Origin: Eutreptiella sp. 'Long Island Sound 2002' | Taxonomy: Eukaryota; Euglenozoa; Euglenophyceae; Eutreptiales; Eutreptiaceae | Assembly: GCA_964036045.1 (NCBI GenBank) | Contig: OZ038382.1 | Location: forward strand, 9,776,982-9,840,981 | Length of the DNA: 64,000 bases | Direction of reading: 5' to 3' | In this document: positions 1-11,743 of the stretch, one piece after another | Position numbering within the stretch: the stretch's first letter is position 1 | Layout of the letters: the number at the start of each line of letters is the position of its first letter | Notes under the pieces: model-generated | The model's input: the letters and a program-made list of their open reading frames with translations, nothing else | The model's database searches: none | What the model was told of the DNA's origin: nothing | Program-made: the position numbers and the translations under genes

Positions 1-1977
1 CTTTCCATGCGGTCTATGCGGTCCGCGGGCTTAGTCCGGTTGCCCTTCTGGTATTCCCAGCGTGTCCCTTGCGTGTGTGTGCGCTCGGGCTCTCGCGGCG
101 TCCGCGCCCTTCCTCCCTCCCCGCGTCTGTGTGGCGCGCGCACCTCGCGTCTTTCCGTCGCAGGGCGCCGGTAGGGCCGTTCCATGCGGTCCGTGCCCCC
201 CCGCGCTTCCTGCCTCTGTCCCATGCGCTGTCTGGCTTGCTTGGGGGGGGGGGGGGTGGCCCGATCCCGTTCCCCCCTTGCCTGGCATGGGGTTGTGTGC
301 CCCCTTACGGGAGGGCCCGCGCGTCCGGGGCGTTCCGGCGCCGGGGGGGGCGGAGGGGGGGGGGCAGCCTGTGTGCCGTCCTCCCCGGAGGCCTGGCCGG
401 GGAGCCCCGTTGGGCAGGGGGTTGCTCTACCTCATTCCGTCCCTCTGCCTTACCTGGGCGGGCACCAAAACGGGTGTTATTGGCGTCGCTCAGTTCATGG
501 AGGGCGTGGCCCCCATACTGCTCCGATTCTTGTTCGCGTGTTGATCCCGGGTGTGGTCCGTGTGGCGCCCTTGTGTGCTGGCGCGGGTCCGGCTGCCTGT
601 CGCGTTCTCTGCTGGAGCACGCGGGTGGGGGCGTCGGGGCGCGTGGCGTACTGGCTTAGCGGTGTTCCCCCCCCGGGCGCCCCGGCCCTTTCGGGGGGAG
701 GCGGGACTTCCCCCTGGCCTTGGGGGGGGTAAAGGGCCGGCGCCTCCGTGGCCCGACTCTGGCATCCCGCGTGCCGAAGGGGGGGGAGTGGGGGGAGAGG
801 GGGGGGTGGTCGCGCCGTTGTTCCTCGCCACCCTCCTTCGGGGGGTGGTCTGTGGCACCCGGCCCTGGCCCCCCTTCATGGCCGGCGGCGTGGCGCCGCG
901 TCCCTGCTGCATGCTCAGCCCGGGCTGTTTGGCAGCCCCGGGCGCCGGGCGCGGTCTGGCCTGCCGCTGGTGGGTCAGTCTGGCGGGGGGGGGGGGTTTC
1001 GTGCGCCGCCCCACCTCGGGGGCTCGGCCGGGGGGCCCCGCCGGGCGGGGGGCGGGAAGGTCGCTCTGCTGCGGTCCGGCTCTCCGCCCTCCCCGGGCGG
1101 GAAGCCAAGGTGGGTCGCTTCGTCATTGCCCCGCCCTCCACACGGCACTGGTACGCGTGCCGCCGTCCTGGTGCGGCCCACGGGTTGCCCTTGCGCGCCG
1201 GGGCTGTGGTGCTGGCCTGCTGCGGGTACTGCGGGGGTGGGCGGGTCGCTGACTGGAGGCACGCGGCATACAGCAGCGCGTACCGCGGCAATGGCGCCCC
1301 TCCCTGGGTGTCGCGGCCCTCTCGGGGGGGGGGGTCTCCCCCCCGGCCTGGCGGGCGGGGTGCGGGGCTGCCGTCCCCCTGGCCGGCCTCCGGCTGTCCG
1401 TGGGTTGGGGGGGGGGGGGAGGGGGGAAAGGGGGGGGGGGAGCTCCCCGCTGTCCCCCTCCGGTCCCCTGGTGCTGCTCCCCGGTGACTGCAGGGGGGCG
1501 GCCTGGTGGTCCCGGCTCCGGGGGGCCAGCCGTTGACGGGGGGGGGGGGCGCACTCCCCTCCTGCTCCCCTCCATCCTCCAAGCGCTAGGCCGTCGTGCG
1601 GGCCCTCACCCTCGGGCCCCCGCTCCCCTTGCTGCTGTCGCCTTGCCGCGTCGTACTGGTGGGGGGGGGGGGGGGGCGGCGGGTGCTGGGGCTGGCGGTC
1701 CGGGTCAGCGGTTAGTGATTAGCGGTTTGCGGGGCAGTGGGGTCTCTGCGCCGCACGCGTCCGCGCTCGCGGCTCCCGCCCTCTCCCCCACTGGGGGCGG
1801 CACGCGTCCCTCCGTTGCGCTAACGGCGGGGGGCTGGGGGGGGCGCTCTGTGTCGGGGCTCCGGGCGTGCCGGGGGGCTGTCCCGCGTCGCTGGTCCTTC
1901 CCCATCCCCCTGTGCCCAGCGCCCGGGACCATCGCCGCCGGGCGCGGCCGTCACCTGCGCCACCGCTTGTGTGGGGG
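1..1977. other. GC-rich block, A-poor on the plus strand, no supported gene
   Basis: The plus strand has very little A while G, C and T are all common, so the minus strand is T-poor. Runs of 8-14 G recur, for example near 241, 1403, 1431 and 1660. Overlapping open frames exist in several phases, as expected when A-containing stop codons are rare, and none shows a domain. On the minus strand the block begins right after the stop of the spliced gene ending at 1978, so it may be a 3' UTR or an inserted repeat. Its composition matches 30407-32150 and 33342-33720 in the opposite orientation. Confidence 0.6.
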
Positions 1978-2675
1978 CTAGGGCTGCGGCGGCGGCGGGT
2001 TCTGCCGGCGGTAGCGCCAGTGGGTGAGGGCGTTGCGCAGGGCCCAGATGAGCCAGTTGTTGGCCTCCGCGTCCGTGACGCGGAGCACCGCCCCCCCCTC
2101 CAGGAAAGCCGGTTTTCAGCAGGTTGACCTTCACCACTTGCATCCACTGCGGTGGGTCGAGGCCCGTCTCAAGAGGTTCGTTCCGGACTCCTTTCAGCGC
2201 ACAGACGCAGTGCTGCTTTGCAATGACGATCCAATCGTCGGCTGCAGACGAAAAAATGGTTTGGCGAGTATGCACATGAAACATCACCGCTGTGACCAGG
2301 GTACGTACCTGGTGATTGCCATGCAGTCAAGGTCACGGGCTCCTCAGGTGAGTTGGCCACAAGACTCCTCTTAACCTCGTCCACTCGCTTCTGTTGATAC
2401 TTCCAGATCTGGCCGTATTTCTTCTTCTTGTCGATCGAAAGGCTCCTGACGTCGACCTCCAAATGCAAAGGCTTCTTCTAGAACCTCAAGACCACCTTTG
2501 GCACCGTTTCGTGTGTGGATGGTACTTGTGAGATGTCTGGTGATACTGTGCCCGCTTTCGTTGGTGTCAAACTGTCTGCCATGTTCAAATAGGCCTGTAA
2601 AAAGGGAGAAAACTGTTCATCTTTATCATTTGATTGTGAGGGGTCGCAATCGACATTATAGGTATTTGTCGGCAA
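1978..2675 (-). CDS. Small spliced gene, product not recognised
   Basis: A clear 67-nt intron lies at 2308-2242: the donor reads CAG|GTACGTACC, the acceptor has a pyrimidine-rich tract ending TCTGCAG, and the phases match (G|CC gives Ala). The upstream exon encodes a Lys-rich helix (DKKKKYGQIWKYQQKRVDEV) and the downstream exon begins DDWIVIAKQHCVCALKG. The frame then meets a G8 run near 2095. A one-base shift there gives a Trp-rich tail (NNWLIWALRNALTHWRYRR) and a TAG stop at 1978-1980. Upstream, a 66-codon frame (2675-2478) is separated from the Lys-rich exon only by a TAG that could be part of a TTCTAG acceptor, so the 5' end is uncertain. I recognise no family. It lies downstream of transposase copy 1 and could be an accessory ORF of that element or a host gene. 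Confidence 0.45.
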
Positions 2676-2690
2676 TTACCTACTTCGTAT

Positions 2691-2765
2691 TGCGAGGCCT
2701 CGCATTACGCTAACAACATATAGTCAAAAACGCACTTTTTGAAGAGACGATTGCGAGGGCTCGCA
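2691..2765. repeat. Two GCGAGGCCTCGC palindromes
   Basis: A perfect palindrome TGCGAGGCCTCGCA lies at 2691-2704. A one-mismatch copy (TGCGAGGGCTCGCA) lies at 2752-2765. Both are within about 150 bp downstream of the stop of transposase copy 1, the same relative side as the 35-kb cluster next to transposase copy 2. Confidence 0.8.
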
Positions 2766-2835
2766 TTCCGAACACGCAGTAGTGAGCAAAAGCACCGGCG
2801 TGCGCGCAACAAGAACAACGGAGCTGGGAATCAAC

Positions 2836-4375
2836 CTAAAAACCAACATATGCATCCGTAAAGGCCCAAATTGTGTCCAGAATGTTCGTGCGCTGCGCAT
2901 CAGGCCGCAGAGGAACCTTGTTGTCCATCAATTGTATTACAGCAGGTGAGAAACTCCGGGGCTGCGGCAGAAATGTACGCAAAACGTCGGTCAACACAGT
3001 CCTGTATGTGTCCACGTCCGGCTCGCTGTAAGGAGTCGACGGAAAATCTGGTTCAGCCTCCCAGTCCGTGTCCATGGTCGAGGTACCCGACTGCCAAGGA
3101 CAGTACCGAATTCTCAGGTGGTCGTCATTAACATACGAGTGCAAGCGCTGACGGATCTCGGTTTGAATGTCGGAGGACAAACCACTAACCAGCAGGCGTC
3201 CGGTAATTCTCGCACGGCAGATCTGGACAAGCAAATCTTCCACGTCGCTCAGTGTGACAGCCCAAGTGTGTCGATCCTTCATGGACCCAAGTCGACTCAG
3301 CATGACTTCGTCAAACTCCTCACCATAGCACAATCCTGGCAGGCCGCTGTTGAACGTCTGCCAATGCAACAACCCAACACCGATGGTCCTCACATACACA
3401 ACAGGATCAGCTGCAGCCCTGCCGAGCTCTTTCAAAAGCACGAACACCGGTCGCAAAACATTTTGGGCATTGATGGCGGATCCTGGGTGCCGTCCAGACC
3501 AGTTGCATTGTCTCACGAGAAATCCCTCGTAGAGGACAAGCGGACACCAGTTCTGCAGAAGGTTCACCATTGCTTTACATACTTCACTCTTCAGTCGATC
3601 CATCGCCGTCCCACCGTGATCGGCAACAGCCTCTAACCTGCTCGCTTTCCGCCGCAACTGCCGCAAGAAATGCGGGGCTCCTTTGAGGATGCCGGCAATA
3701 GTTCTCTCCATGACTCTGAGCTACGGGTACGACCCTACTGTTTTCGCCACTCCTAAGCGGCCAAAGGCGAAGTAGACAAACAGCGAATGAAAGCGGCGGC
3801 ACACGTTCGTCACATGGTATTTATAGGGATGCCAACAGCCGTACAAGACAGGAGTCTTCTTCAGTTTTTTGTGCCAGTTCCACCGCTGCGCCCTGTCGGA
3901 GTAGAGCAACTTCAGGCATCTTTTGTGTATGTTCTCATTAACGAGGATGGGCACATTTGGGTGCGTGTGGTTCGACAGGGATGCAAAGTAGTCCAACACC
4001 TCCACCAGGCCCTTGTACGAGGATACCTGATGCGTACTCAGCAGCAGCGGTTTGCAACCAGGATTCGGTACTGGATCCCGCACGATGTCAAGCTGCGCCC
4101 TGATGCTCGATAGTGCTGCAGGTCTGTCCGCAAATAGGCCCAGATCTGTCACAATCCCATGAAAGCACCGTTTCATTCTTACAAGCGCTGCAGCCACACT
4201 GCTGATGCTGCCGATGAGCACATCTATGTTTGGGTGTCCTCTGAAATACGGCAACCTGCACGGAATCTCAACAACGGAAAGGGCTGTGCAATTTTGCGAT
4301 CGTTGGATGCGTTTCAAACTGCTTAATGTAGCAATTGTCGATCCACACGCAAACCTGCCTGTTCCCCATCCATCG
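2836..4375 (-). pseudogene. Unnamed probable DDE transposase, copy 1 (5'-truncated, interrupted)
   Basis: Two long same-frame segments (4386-3721 and 3711-2836) are separated by a single TAG at 3721-3723. Together they give about 510 codons aligning with the pair at 36581-35415. Shared blocks include RSQNCTA, GHPxID, LKxLY, AQRWN, PVxYGxWHxYK and a C-terminal WCPLxLY...CNW segment. Further upstream, a frame shifted near 4300 carries CVWIDNCYIKQFETHP, matching CVLRIGNWYRAQYTTHP in copy 2. WIDN and the LVN position (LVD in copy 2) resemble the acidic positions of a DDE fold; this is inference. The N terminus is lost where the LINE begins at about 4378. One TAG, one frameshift and an N in place of D mark it as inactive. 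I know of no named family to assign. Confidence 0.55.
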
Positions 4376-4377
4376 CC

Positions 4378-5541
4378 ATGTCTCAAGCATCTCTAGACAC
4401 CAACACAACCGCCCTCCTCCAAGCCGCAGCAGCGGCAGCCACACAGGTAGGGGCCCCGGAAACCTGGGGCCCACAATTCCTGGTCGAAACCAAAGTGGCA
4501 CCCCACGCGAAGGCCCAGGAAAGGCCCCCATCGCCGAAGCCGCTCCACCCCCCACTCAAGCTGGACGCGACGGAACACACCCCCCAGGACGAAGGGGCGA
4601 CCCACTACATCATCCCCCACACCACCACCCGCAAGAACGACGCCGCCAAGATCACCGTCACCCGCCACCTCTCCCACACCACACAGGTGTATGAGCTGAC
4701 GGCCCCTAAAGTCCTCGTCACCCGTCGCCGACCCGACGAGCGATACAGCATACAGGCGGAAGCGGCTGCCGCGACCACCCTGTACACATGGGCAACACAG
4801 GGGGACCTCCCACACCCAACCCTCCACCACGCCCCCTCCTGGCCCACCCCCTTCCACACAGCAGACCGCCCCAACAAGAAGCCCAAACACACAGGTATGC
4901 ACACCCCCGCCCAGGAGGCCCAGCACCGACACGATGCGAGGCGCAAGGCCCGCACCCTCCACGACGACCACACCATCCCCCGCATCTGCGCCCCCCCCGC
5001 TAGAGTGTCAGATACCACCCACAACCGCACGATCACAGGCATCATCACGGACTGCCTGAACCCAGCGGCGTCGCGGGCAGAAGCCGTGTGGATCAGCGAA
5101 GGGCGCTCCCACACACGGGCGGTGGCGCGCCTCCGCAACATCCAACCCCACAAACTCCAGCGCGCCGTCAGACCCTTCGCCGCACACGTCACCCCGTACG
5201 GCATCGACCACACCCGGTGTGAGCACCATGACCCGCCCTGCTCCACCCCATGCACCTCGCCGCTGCGCCAACCGCTGCCGGCCCCCACCATCACGGGCAA
5301 CATGTACCTGGACACCGTACCAGGAGACCCGTGCATATACATCCCGCCAGACAGATCCAGGGAACACGCCATCCCCCTCCACAGAGAAGAATCCCTCGCC
5401 CTGGGACCGCCCCCACCAAAACACCAACAGCAGCACATCCCGGGAGACAAACGGACGCAGGCGCCAGACGGGGGAAAAAAGGCCCACCAACGCGCCCTAG
5501 CCCACATCACCGTCCACCCCGCAGCCCACCTACCAAAGGCT
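4378..5541 (+). pseudogene. LINE ORF1, N-terminal part
   Basis: An open frame of 388 codons starts at ATG 4378 with MSQASLDTNTTALLQ and is rich in Pro, His and Thr. I recognise no domain; no zinc knuckle or RRM is visible. Its TAG stop (5542-5544) is supplied by the terminal repeat of the inserted TIR element. Taking out 5542-7246 joins codon GCT directly to GGA in the frame of the downstream segment, so the original ORF1 probably ran on. In LINEs the first ORF usually encodes a nucleic-acid-binding protein, but nothing here shows that activity. Confidence 0.5.
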
Positions 5542-7246
5542 TAGGCGGGTCAAGTTGCATGGTATAAAACGACAGAAAGTGCCCAAAATACAGGGCCTCA
5601 AGAAACATCAAAAGAACCATTCTTTGGCTTGCAAAAAATCAAGCCGGTTTTGAAACACCAAAAGAACTCTTATGTAAGGAATTTTGGCCTTTTCCTGGTC
5701 CTCATGGGTCCAAATAATGCTTTTTTGAGGGCAATGGACTGTTCTTTGCGTGAGGCCTCGCGCAAGGAGCAGTCCATTGCCCCTCCAAAGTCAGGTAATG
5801 ATGGTAGAATTGAGGAATCAAGCAGGCGCCTACACTGGAGTGACATTACAGGCACCCTTGACTTGATCACATTGTACAATATGTTTACGCGGACGGACAT
5901 TCAGCGCTCTAAACAAGCCTTGCAAATCTGATTGATGACTCAGGAAATCATTTCTAATGTTGTTGCATTCCTAACAAAAGGAGCACATACGTTGGAGGTG
6001 TTGCACAGGGTGCATCCTTCAGCATTGCTCATGATGCACACCTGCCACAAGTTATTGGGAGTGTCAAGCAAAAAAGAGAGTATCACTGGTAACACATGAA
6101 GCATGTCCACTCAACAGATGACGCTGAGCTGGACAGGGACCCCCCTTGTAGCTTTGGATGAAGAAAAACTTGATCTTTCTGTTGTTGACTATAGATGAAA
6201 GTAAAATGTGCAAAGAAAATATGAATTTGCCATGCGAGGCACTTTTTTGAGCGTTTGTTTGGGCCAAAAAAACTGATTTTTTTGGAGAGTAAAATGCAAT
6301 GTAGTGCAAACGACACCAATTATCAAGATGATGTTCGATACCTGGAGAAAGAAGGTGCCCTGGGGGGAGCAGTCTGCCAAGCGCAGGGGCTGACCAAGCC
6401 CAAAAAGAGTTTTTAAGCCTCCGGGGGGGGCAAGCTTCTGGTAAATTTCAATGACTCAACCATAATTTGGGTACTCGTTGCTTCAGTGAAGGTTCTGCAC
6501 AAGCGCTATCAGATGAGAACCCATCACAATGGTACAAAGAATATACTTTCTGGGCCTTTTTTTGCGCGAGGCCTCGCGCAATGAGGACTGCAATGCAGTC
6601 CCAGAACTTGAAAATCACAACCTATACCTCTTTTTTCAGGCAGTGCAAATCAAAAATCAAACCGTGGGGTGGGTAGTAAGACCACTCGACCCTGAAGCGA
6701 TCTTTCCAAAGGAAAATGAATCGGGTGAGGTTTTTGCTTTAGTAAGTTATGCGCGAGGCCTCGCGCATGGGGCAGCCTTTGAACCACATGTTGCATATGC
6801 TTTGCATTGATTTTAATCCGCCATGCTTCTGTTTTAATGATCCTTGTTCTTGATTGCGCGAGGCCTCGCGCATAGAATTCGATCAATAAAGCATTTTTCC
6901 AGGTATGCAATGAACATGCAGAACAGAAAATGATGTTGCAATCATGTTTTCTGCAGACCATGTTCATCCAAAAAACAAGGGGAACGCAAAATGTATTTAT
7001 TGGCCAATTTCCGCTAAAAGCACATCATTTTCCACTGCAATCATAAGATTTATTTATTTTTTTATAGTTTCTTTTTGTTTTCAGCTGTCCCAAAAAAGGC
7101 ACAAAATGGCACAAATGGTAAGAAAGATACTTTCTTTGGACTAATATTCTGTTTTAAAAAAACAGAGCCTGTGAAAAACCATTTTTTTGCATGGTCCAAT
7201 TTGGGTGCATTTGGTGTGATTTTGACCATGCAACTTGAGCCGCCTA
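5542..7246 (+). mobile_element. 1.7-kb TIR element, copy 1 (non-autonomous)
   Basis: The ends are inverted repeats: the left reads TAGGCGGGTCAAGTTGCATG and the right mirrors it as CATGCAACTTGAGCCGCCTA. The interior is AT-rich and unlike the flanking LINE. A closely similar copy lies in reverse at 28451-30156. The interior carries GCGAGGCCTCGC palindromes at 5747-5764, 6562-6581, 6749-6768 and 6855-6872. Small frames such as 5629-5931 and the reverse-strand 6064-6380 are partly conserved in copy 2 but have no recognisable domain. No transposase is present. The target-site duplication is unresolved: a TA duplication fits copy 1 but not copy 2. Confidence 0.75.
5730..5783. repeat. Extended ~54-bp imperfect palindrome inside TIR element copy 1
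   Basis: Arms GGGCAATGGACTG and CAGTCCATTGCCC flank the GAGGCCTC centre at about 5756. The same arrangement occurs in copy 2 at 29919-29970, so the long palindrome is a conserved part of the element. It could extrude a cruciform or be a protein-binding site. Confidence 0.75.
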
Positions 7247-8607
7247 GGAGAGGACTTCGGCACCGAGCGCCACATCGTCCTGGAGGGCCAAGCCCACCAC
7301 ATCATCACCGCCGCCCTATACACCCTCGCCGCCCACGAACGCCACTGGAACCCCACAGCCATCCCAGCGATGACCCCAGCACCACAGGGCCCTGAAGATG
7401 CCGTCACCCCCTTCCACATCGATCAACTGCTAAGCCGCAGGGCCACCCCACACCTCCACCCCTCCAGGATAGAACTAGCCATCGCATCGTGGGACACCCT
7501 AGACACGCCCCCCCAAAAAACCGCCATCCACATCCTCAAAGCGGACGACCCATGGTGGGTCGTCCACTGGGCACACGGAGTCCTCATGGCGGCCCAGGCC
7601 TATACCCCGGAAAGAGACCCGGAAGACCCCCCACGGGGCCGGAAGCGACTCCTCCAGGCCACCTCCCTCACAGGCCGCGAAGGCGCCCCGTGGGAAGCCC
7701 TCCACACAGCACTCTACTGGGCTCAAGGGTCCCCCAGCGGCCCAGACACACCGAACCCACGGAGGCCTGGGTCAAGCAGGCCAAGGCCATGAGGAACTTC
7801 CACCTTCACCACCCCTTCGACGACAGCCCGGCCGCACTGCCATGGCCATCCGACCGCCCGGAGACCGTGCGCAAGCTCGCCGACCTCATGCGCAGCCACG
7901 CGAAAGCGAACATGGAAACAACGGCAGAACCCCCACTAAGGGATCCAGGCCAGCAAGCAACGCACCCCTTCTTCAAATCCCACGCCCCCCCGGCCCCGCT
8001 ACCTCCAGTACCACCGAAGCAAGCAAGACGAAAAAGGGGCGCACCCGCCCCCAACCACGCCAGAAAAGCAGCGACCTCCCCACCCCCCGCACCCCATCCG
8101 ACCCACCCGGCAAACCCGGACCAAGCATCCTCATCATCATCCCTCCCATCGTTACCACCGCCCCACCCGGACCAGGCATCCTCATCATCCTCCCTCCCGC
8201 CACCAGCACCGCCCCCACGCGAGGCGTACCCAGGATTCAAAAAGGGCGCGAAGGTCCAGCAGCCCTTCCGCAACGACCACACAGGCGACTGAATCTGGTG
8301 TGAGGGCACAATCCAGTACCGCCTCCGCGACCCGGGGGACAACGGGGGGCCACAGATCCGGGTGGTCTGGCACCGCCAAAAGGAGCTAGACCAAGGCAGC
8401 AGCGCCCCAGACAAGCCAGAAGGCAACACCCTGGAGCTCACGAGCGCCCACCCCATCCGGTGCCGCACCGACGAGAACAAGGCCCACAGAGGCACCAAAT
8501 ACACTGGGGAGCTCCCCCCGGAGTGGAGCCAAGGCCTCCCCCCGCCGCGCCTACCCAAGCGCCCACCAACCGGCAAAAAGTCCCCGAGCCCCAGTCCCCC
8601 TCCCTGA
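7247..8607 (+). pseudogene. LINE ORF1, C-terminal part
   Basis: The first part (frame of 7247-7792) encodes GEDFGTERHIVLEGQAHHI and continues to about 7730. A frameshift then moves coding to the frame ending PTEAWVKQAKAMRNFHLHHP and a Pro/Ser-rich stretch with poly-Ser coded by TCATCATCA. A TGA at 8290-8292 interrupts it. The same frame continues with IWCEGTIQYRLRD and VVWHRQKELDQ to TGA 8605-8607. No known domain is visible. The 3' end (from 8131) is included in the 1807-bp tandem duplication and recurs at 9938-10414. Confidence 0.45.
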
Positions 8608-11600
8608 CGGGGCAAGGGCTGAGGGCACAAGCCTCCACAGCCCCGGCCCGCCCCCACCGAGGCCACCGTCAGCCTCCTCGGTCTCAACCACCCAGCCGTC
8701 ACATACTCCAAGGACGCCACAACCGCCCTCCAGGAGCTTCCGATGGCACAGGGGCCGCGGTGGGTTCCCCACCTCCTCGCCTTCCAGGAACAAGGCCTAC
8801 AACGCGACGACCCCCCAGAAACCACCCCCATATATAACCCGGACCGGAAAGCGTACAAATGCTACTGGCACAAGGGGACCCCCCTGTACGCCCAAACCGG
8901 CATCCACGTCCACCTCGTCCACCACCTCAGCATCCCAGGGAGTCTAGCCGTCTATGAGGTCGTCGAGGACGAATGGCAACCCAACTTCATTAACGCCCAC
9001 GTCCCCTTCGGCGACGCCACGGAATCCCTCCTCCAAGCCCTGGCCGAGACATACCGCCAGATGGCCATGCTCTCCCCCACAATCATCATGGGCGACATGA
9101 ACGCCGCCCCCACCCCGGCGGACCGAGGGGGACAGGCCACACCCCAGGACCATGCAGTCCGCGACACCATCAAAGTGCTGGGGCTCGTGGACCTGACGGC
9201 CAACCTCGAAGGCCAACCATCCCACTTCCCCCACCAAACAGATGCCGCCCCATCCCGCATCGACGTATGCTATGGCGAACCCACCACCATCATCCGGGCG
9301 GAGGCCTGATATGGACCCCTCTCGCTGGGACCCACAGGCCATAGCCCCCTGCAGATCCGCCTCACCATCCCCAACCTTCCCCCCAGCCCCCCAGAGGATG
9401 CGGACCAAGGCCTGTCACCCCCCCTGAAGATGCCCCCACTGCATGACAAACAGGCCTGGTCCCAATATCACAGGGCCATAGACCGCGCCCGGCGCATCCA
9501 ACCAGACCCCACCGACCTACTCACAGCCATGCGCACGGCCGCCGTCGCCTGCGGCTTCCAGCAACACCCCCACACTGACGACTACCAGCCACCCACGGCC
9601 CTAGGGGACATGCTGCATGACCTCTGGCATGCGAAGCAGCAAGTGGCGACCCTCCTCCACACCGACACCCCCCAAACCTGCCGCCAGATACACCACTGCA
9701 GGACGCAGATTGCCCACATCAGGGCAGACCTGCAGCGGTGGCACATCCACAGGCAACAGCGCATCGCCCAGGAACACGAGCGGTATGCGCAACATGAACT
9801 CCCCTACAAGGCCATCCGCCACCTCAACGAAGCCATGACCGACACCGGCCACCGCACCATCACCACGGTCCGACAGGAGGACAGCTCCCTCACCAACGAC
9901 CCAGCCACAGTGCTCCAAGCCACCCAAGACAGCTTCGTCATCATCATCCCTCCCATCGTTACCACCGCCCCACCCGGACCAGGCATCCTCATCATCCTCC
10001 CTCCCGCCACCAGCACCGCCCCCACGCGAGGCGTACCCAGGATTCAAAAAGGGCGCGAAGGTCCAGCAGCCCTTCCGCAACGACCACACAGGCGACTGAA
10101 TCTGGTGTGAGGGCACAATCCAGTACCGCCTCCGCGACCCGGGGGACAACGGGGGGCCACAGATCCGGGTGGTCTGGCACCGCCAAAAGGAGCTAGACCA
10201 AGGCAGCAGCGCCCCAGACAAGCCAGAAGGCAACACCCTGGAGCTCACGAGCGCCCACCCCATCCGGTGCCGCACCGACGAGAACAAGGCCCACAGAGGC
10301 ACCAAATACACTGGGGAGCTCCCCCCGGAGTGGAGCCAAGGCCTCCCCCCGCCGCGCCTACCCAAGCGCCCACCAACCGGCAAAAAGTCCCCGAGCCCCA
10401 GTCCCCCTCCCTGACGGGGCAAGGGCTGAGGGCACAAGCCTCCACAGCCCCGGCCCGCCCCCACCGAGGCCACCGTCAGCCTCCTCGGTCTCAACCACCC
10501 AGCCGTCACATACTCCAAGGACGCCACAACCGCCCTCCAGGAGCTTCCGATGGCACAGGGGCCGCGGTGGGTTCCCCACCTCCTCGCCTTCCAGGAACAA
10601 GGCCTACAACGCGACGACCCCCCAGAAACCACCCCCATATATAACCCGGACCGGAAAGCGTACAAATGCTACTGGCACAAGGGGACCCCCCTGTACGCCC
10701 AAACCGGCATCCACGTCCACCTCGTCCACCACCTCAGCATCCCAGGGAGTCTAGCCGTCTATGAGGTCGTCGAGGACGAATGGCAACCCAACTTCATTAA
10801 CGCCCACGTCCCCTTCGGCGACGCCACGGAATCCCTCCTCCAAGCCCTGGCCGAGACATACCGCCAGATGGCCATGCTCTCCCCCACAATCATCATGGGC
10901 GACATGAACGCCGCCCCCACCCCGGCGGACCGAGGGGGACAGGCCACACCCCAGGACCATGCAGTCCGCGACACCATCAAAGTGCTGGGGCTCGTGGACC
11001 TGACGGCCAACCTCGAAGGCCAACCATCCCACTTCCCCCACCAAACAGATGCCGCCCCATCCCGCATCGACGTATGCTATGGCGAACCCACCACCATCAT
11101 CCGGGCGGAGGCCTGATATGGACCCCTCTCGCTGGGACCCACAGGCCATAGCCCCCTGCAGATCCGCCTCACCATCCCCAACCTTCCCCCCAGCCCCCCA
11201 GAGGATGCGGACCAAGGCCTGTCACCCCCCCTGAAGATGCCCCCACTGCATGACAAACAGGCCTGGTCCCAATATCACAGGGCCATAGACCGCGCCCGGC
11301 GCATCCAACCAGACCCCACCGACCTACTCACAGCCATGCGCACGGCCGCCGTCGCCTGCGGCTTCCAGCAACACCCCCACACTGACGACTACCAGCCACC
11401 CACGGCCCTAGGGGACATGCTGCATGACCTCTGGCATGCGAAGCAGCAAGTGGCGACCCTCCTCCACACCGACACCCCCCAAACCTGCCGCCAGATACAC
11501 CACTGCAGGACGCAGATTGCCCACATCAGGGCAGACCTGCAGCGGTGGCACATCCACAGGCAACAGCGCATCGCCCAGGAACACGAGCGGTATGCGCAAC

Positions 11601-11743
11601 ATGAACTCCCCTACAAGGCCATCCGCCACCTCAACGAAGCCATGACCGACACCGGCCACCGCACCATCACCACGGTCCGACAGGAGGACAGCTCCCTCAC
11701 CAACGACCCAGCCACAGTGCTCCAAGCCACCCAAGACAGCTTC
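8131..11743 (+). repeat. Tandem duplication, 2 x 1807 bp
   Basis: Bases 8131-9937 reappear at 9938-11744 with an offset of 1807. By eye the two units are identical. Unit 1 runs from the end of ORF1 through the endonuclease into the RT N-terminus, then restarts in ORF1 after CAGCTTC. The junction lies at a TCATCATCA repeat with one extra G. Identity this high means a very recent event or an assembly artefact. Confidence 0.9.
8623..9936 (+). pseudogene. LINE ORF2 fragment (endonuclease), duplicated copy
   Basis: It encodes the apurinic/apyrimidinic-type endonuclease of LINEs, which nicks target DNA to prime reverse transcription. Motifs in order are LAFQEQ (catalytic Glu), IIMGDMNAAP (GDxN), SRIDVCY (RID) and, after an in-frame TGA at 9307-9309, LGPTGHSPLQ (the SDH-like catalytic His). 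It then enters the RT N-terminal linker (MPPLHDKQAWSQYHRAI) and is cut off at the duplication junction. It has no polymerase and is a dead duplicate of the unit at 10430. Confidence 0.7.

Noticed and set aside
62-1981. Several overlapping open frames of 150-300 codons on both strands
   Set aside because: They arise from A-poor, GC-rich sequence where stop codons are rare; no domain and no frame preference.
5549-7240. TIR element copy 1 as a spliced intron (GT near the left end, AG near the right)
   Set aside because: Copy 2 lacks the GT, lies in the opposite orientation, and splicing would keep a TAG in frame.
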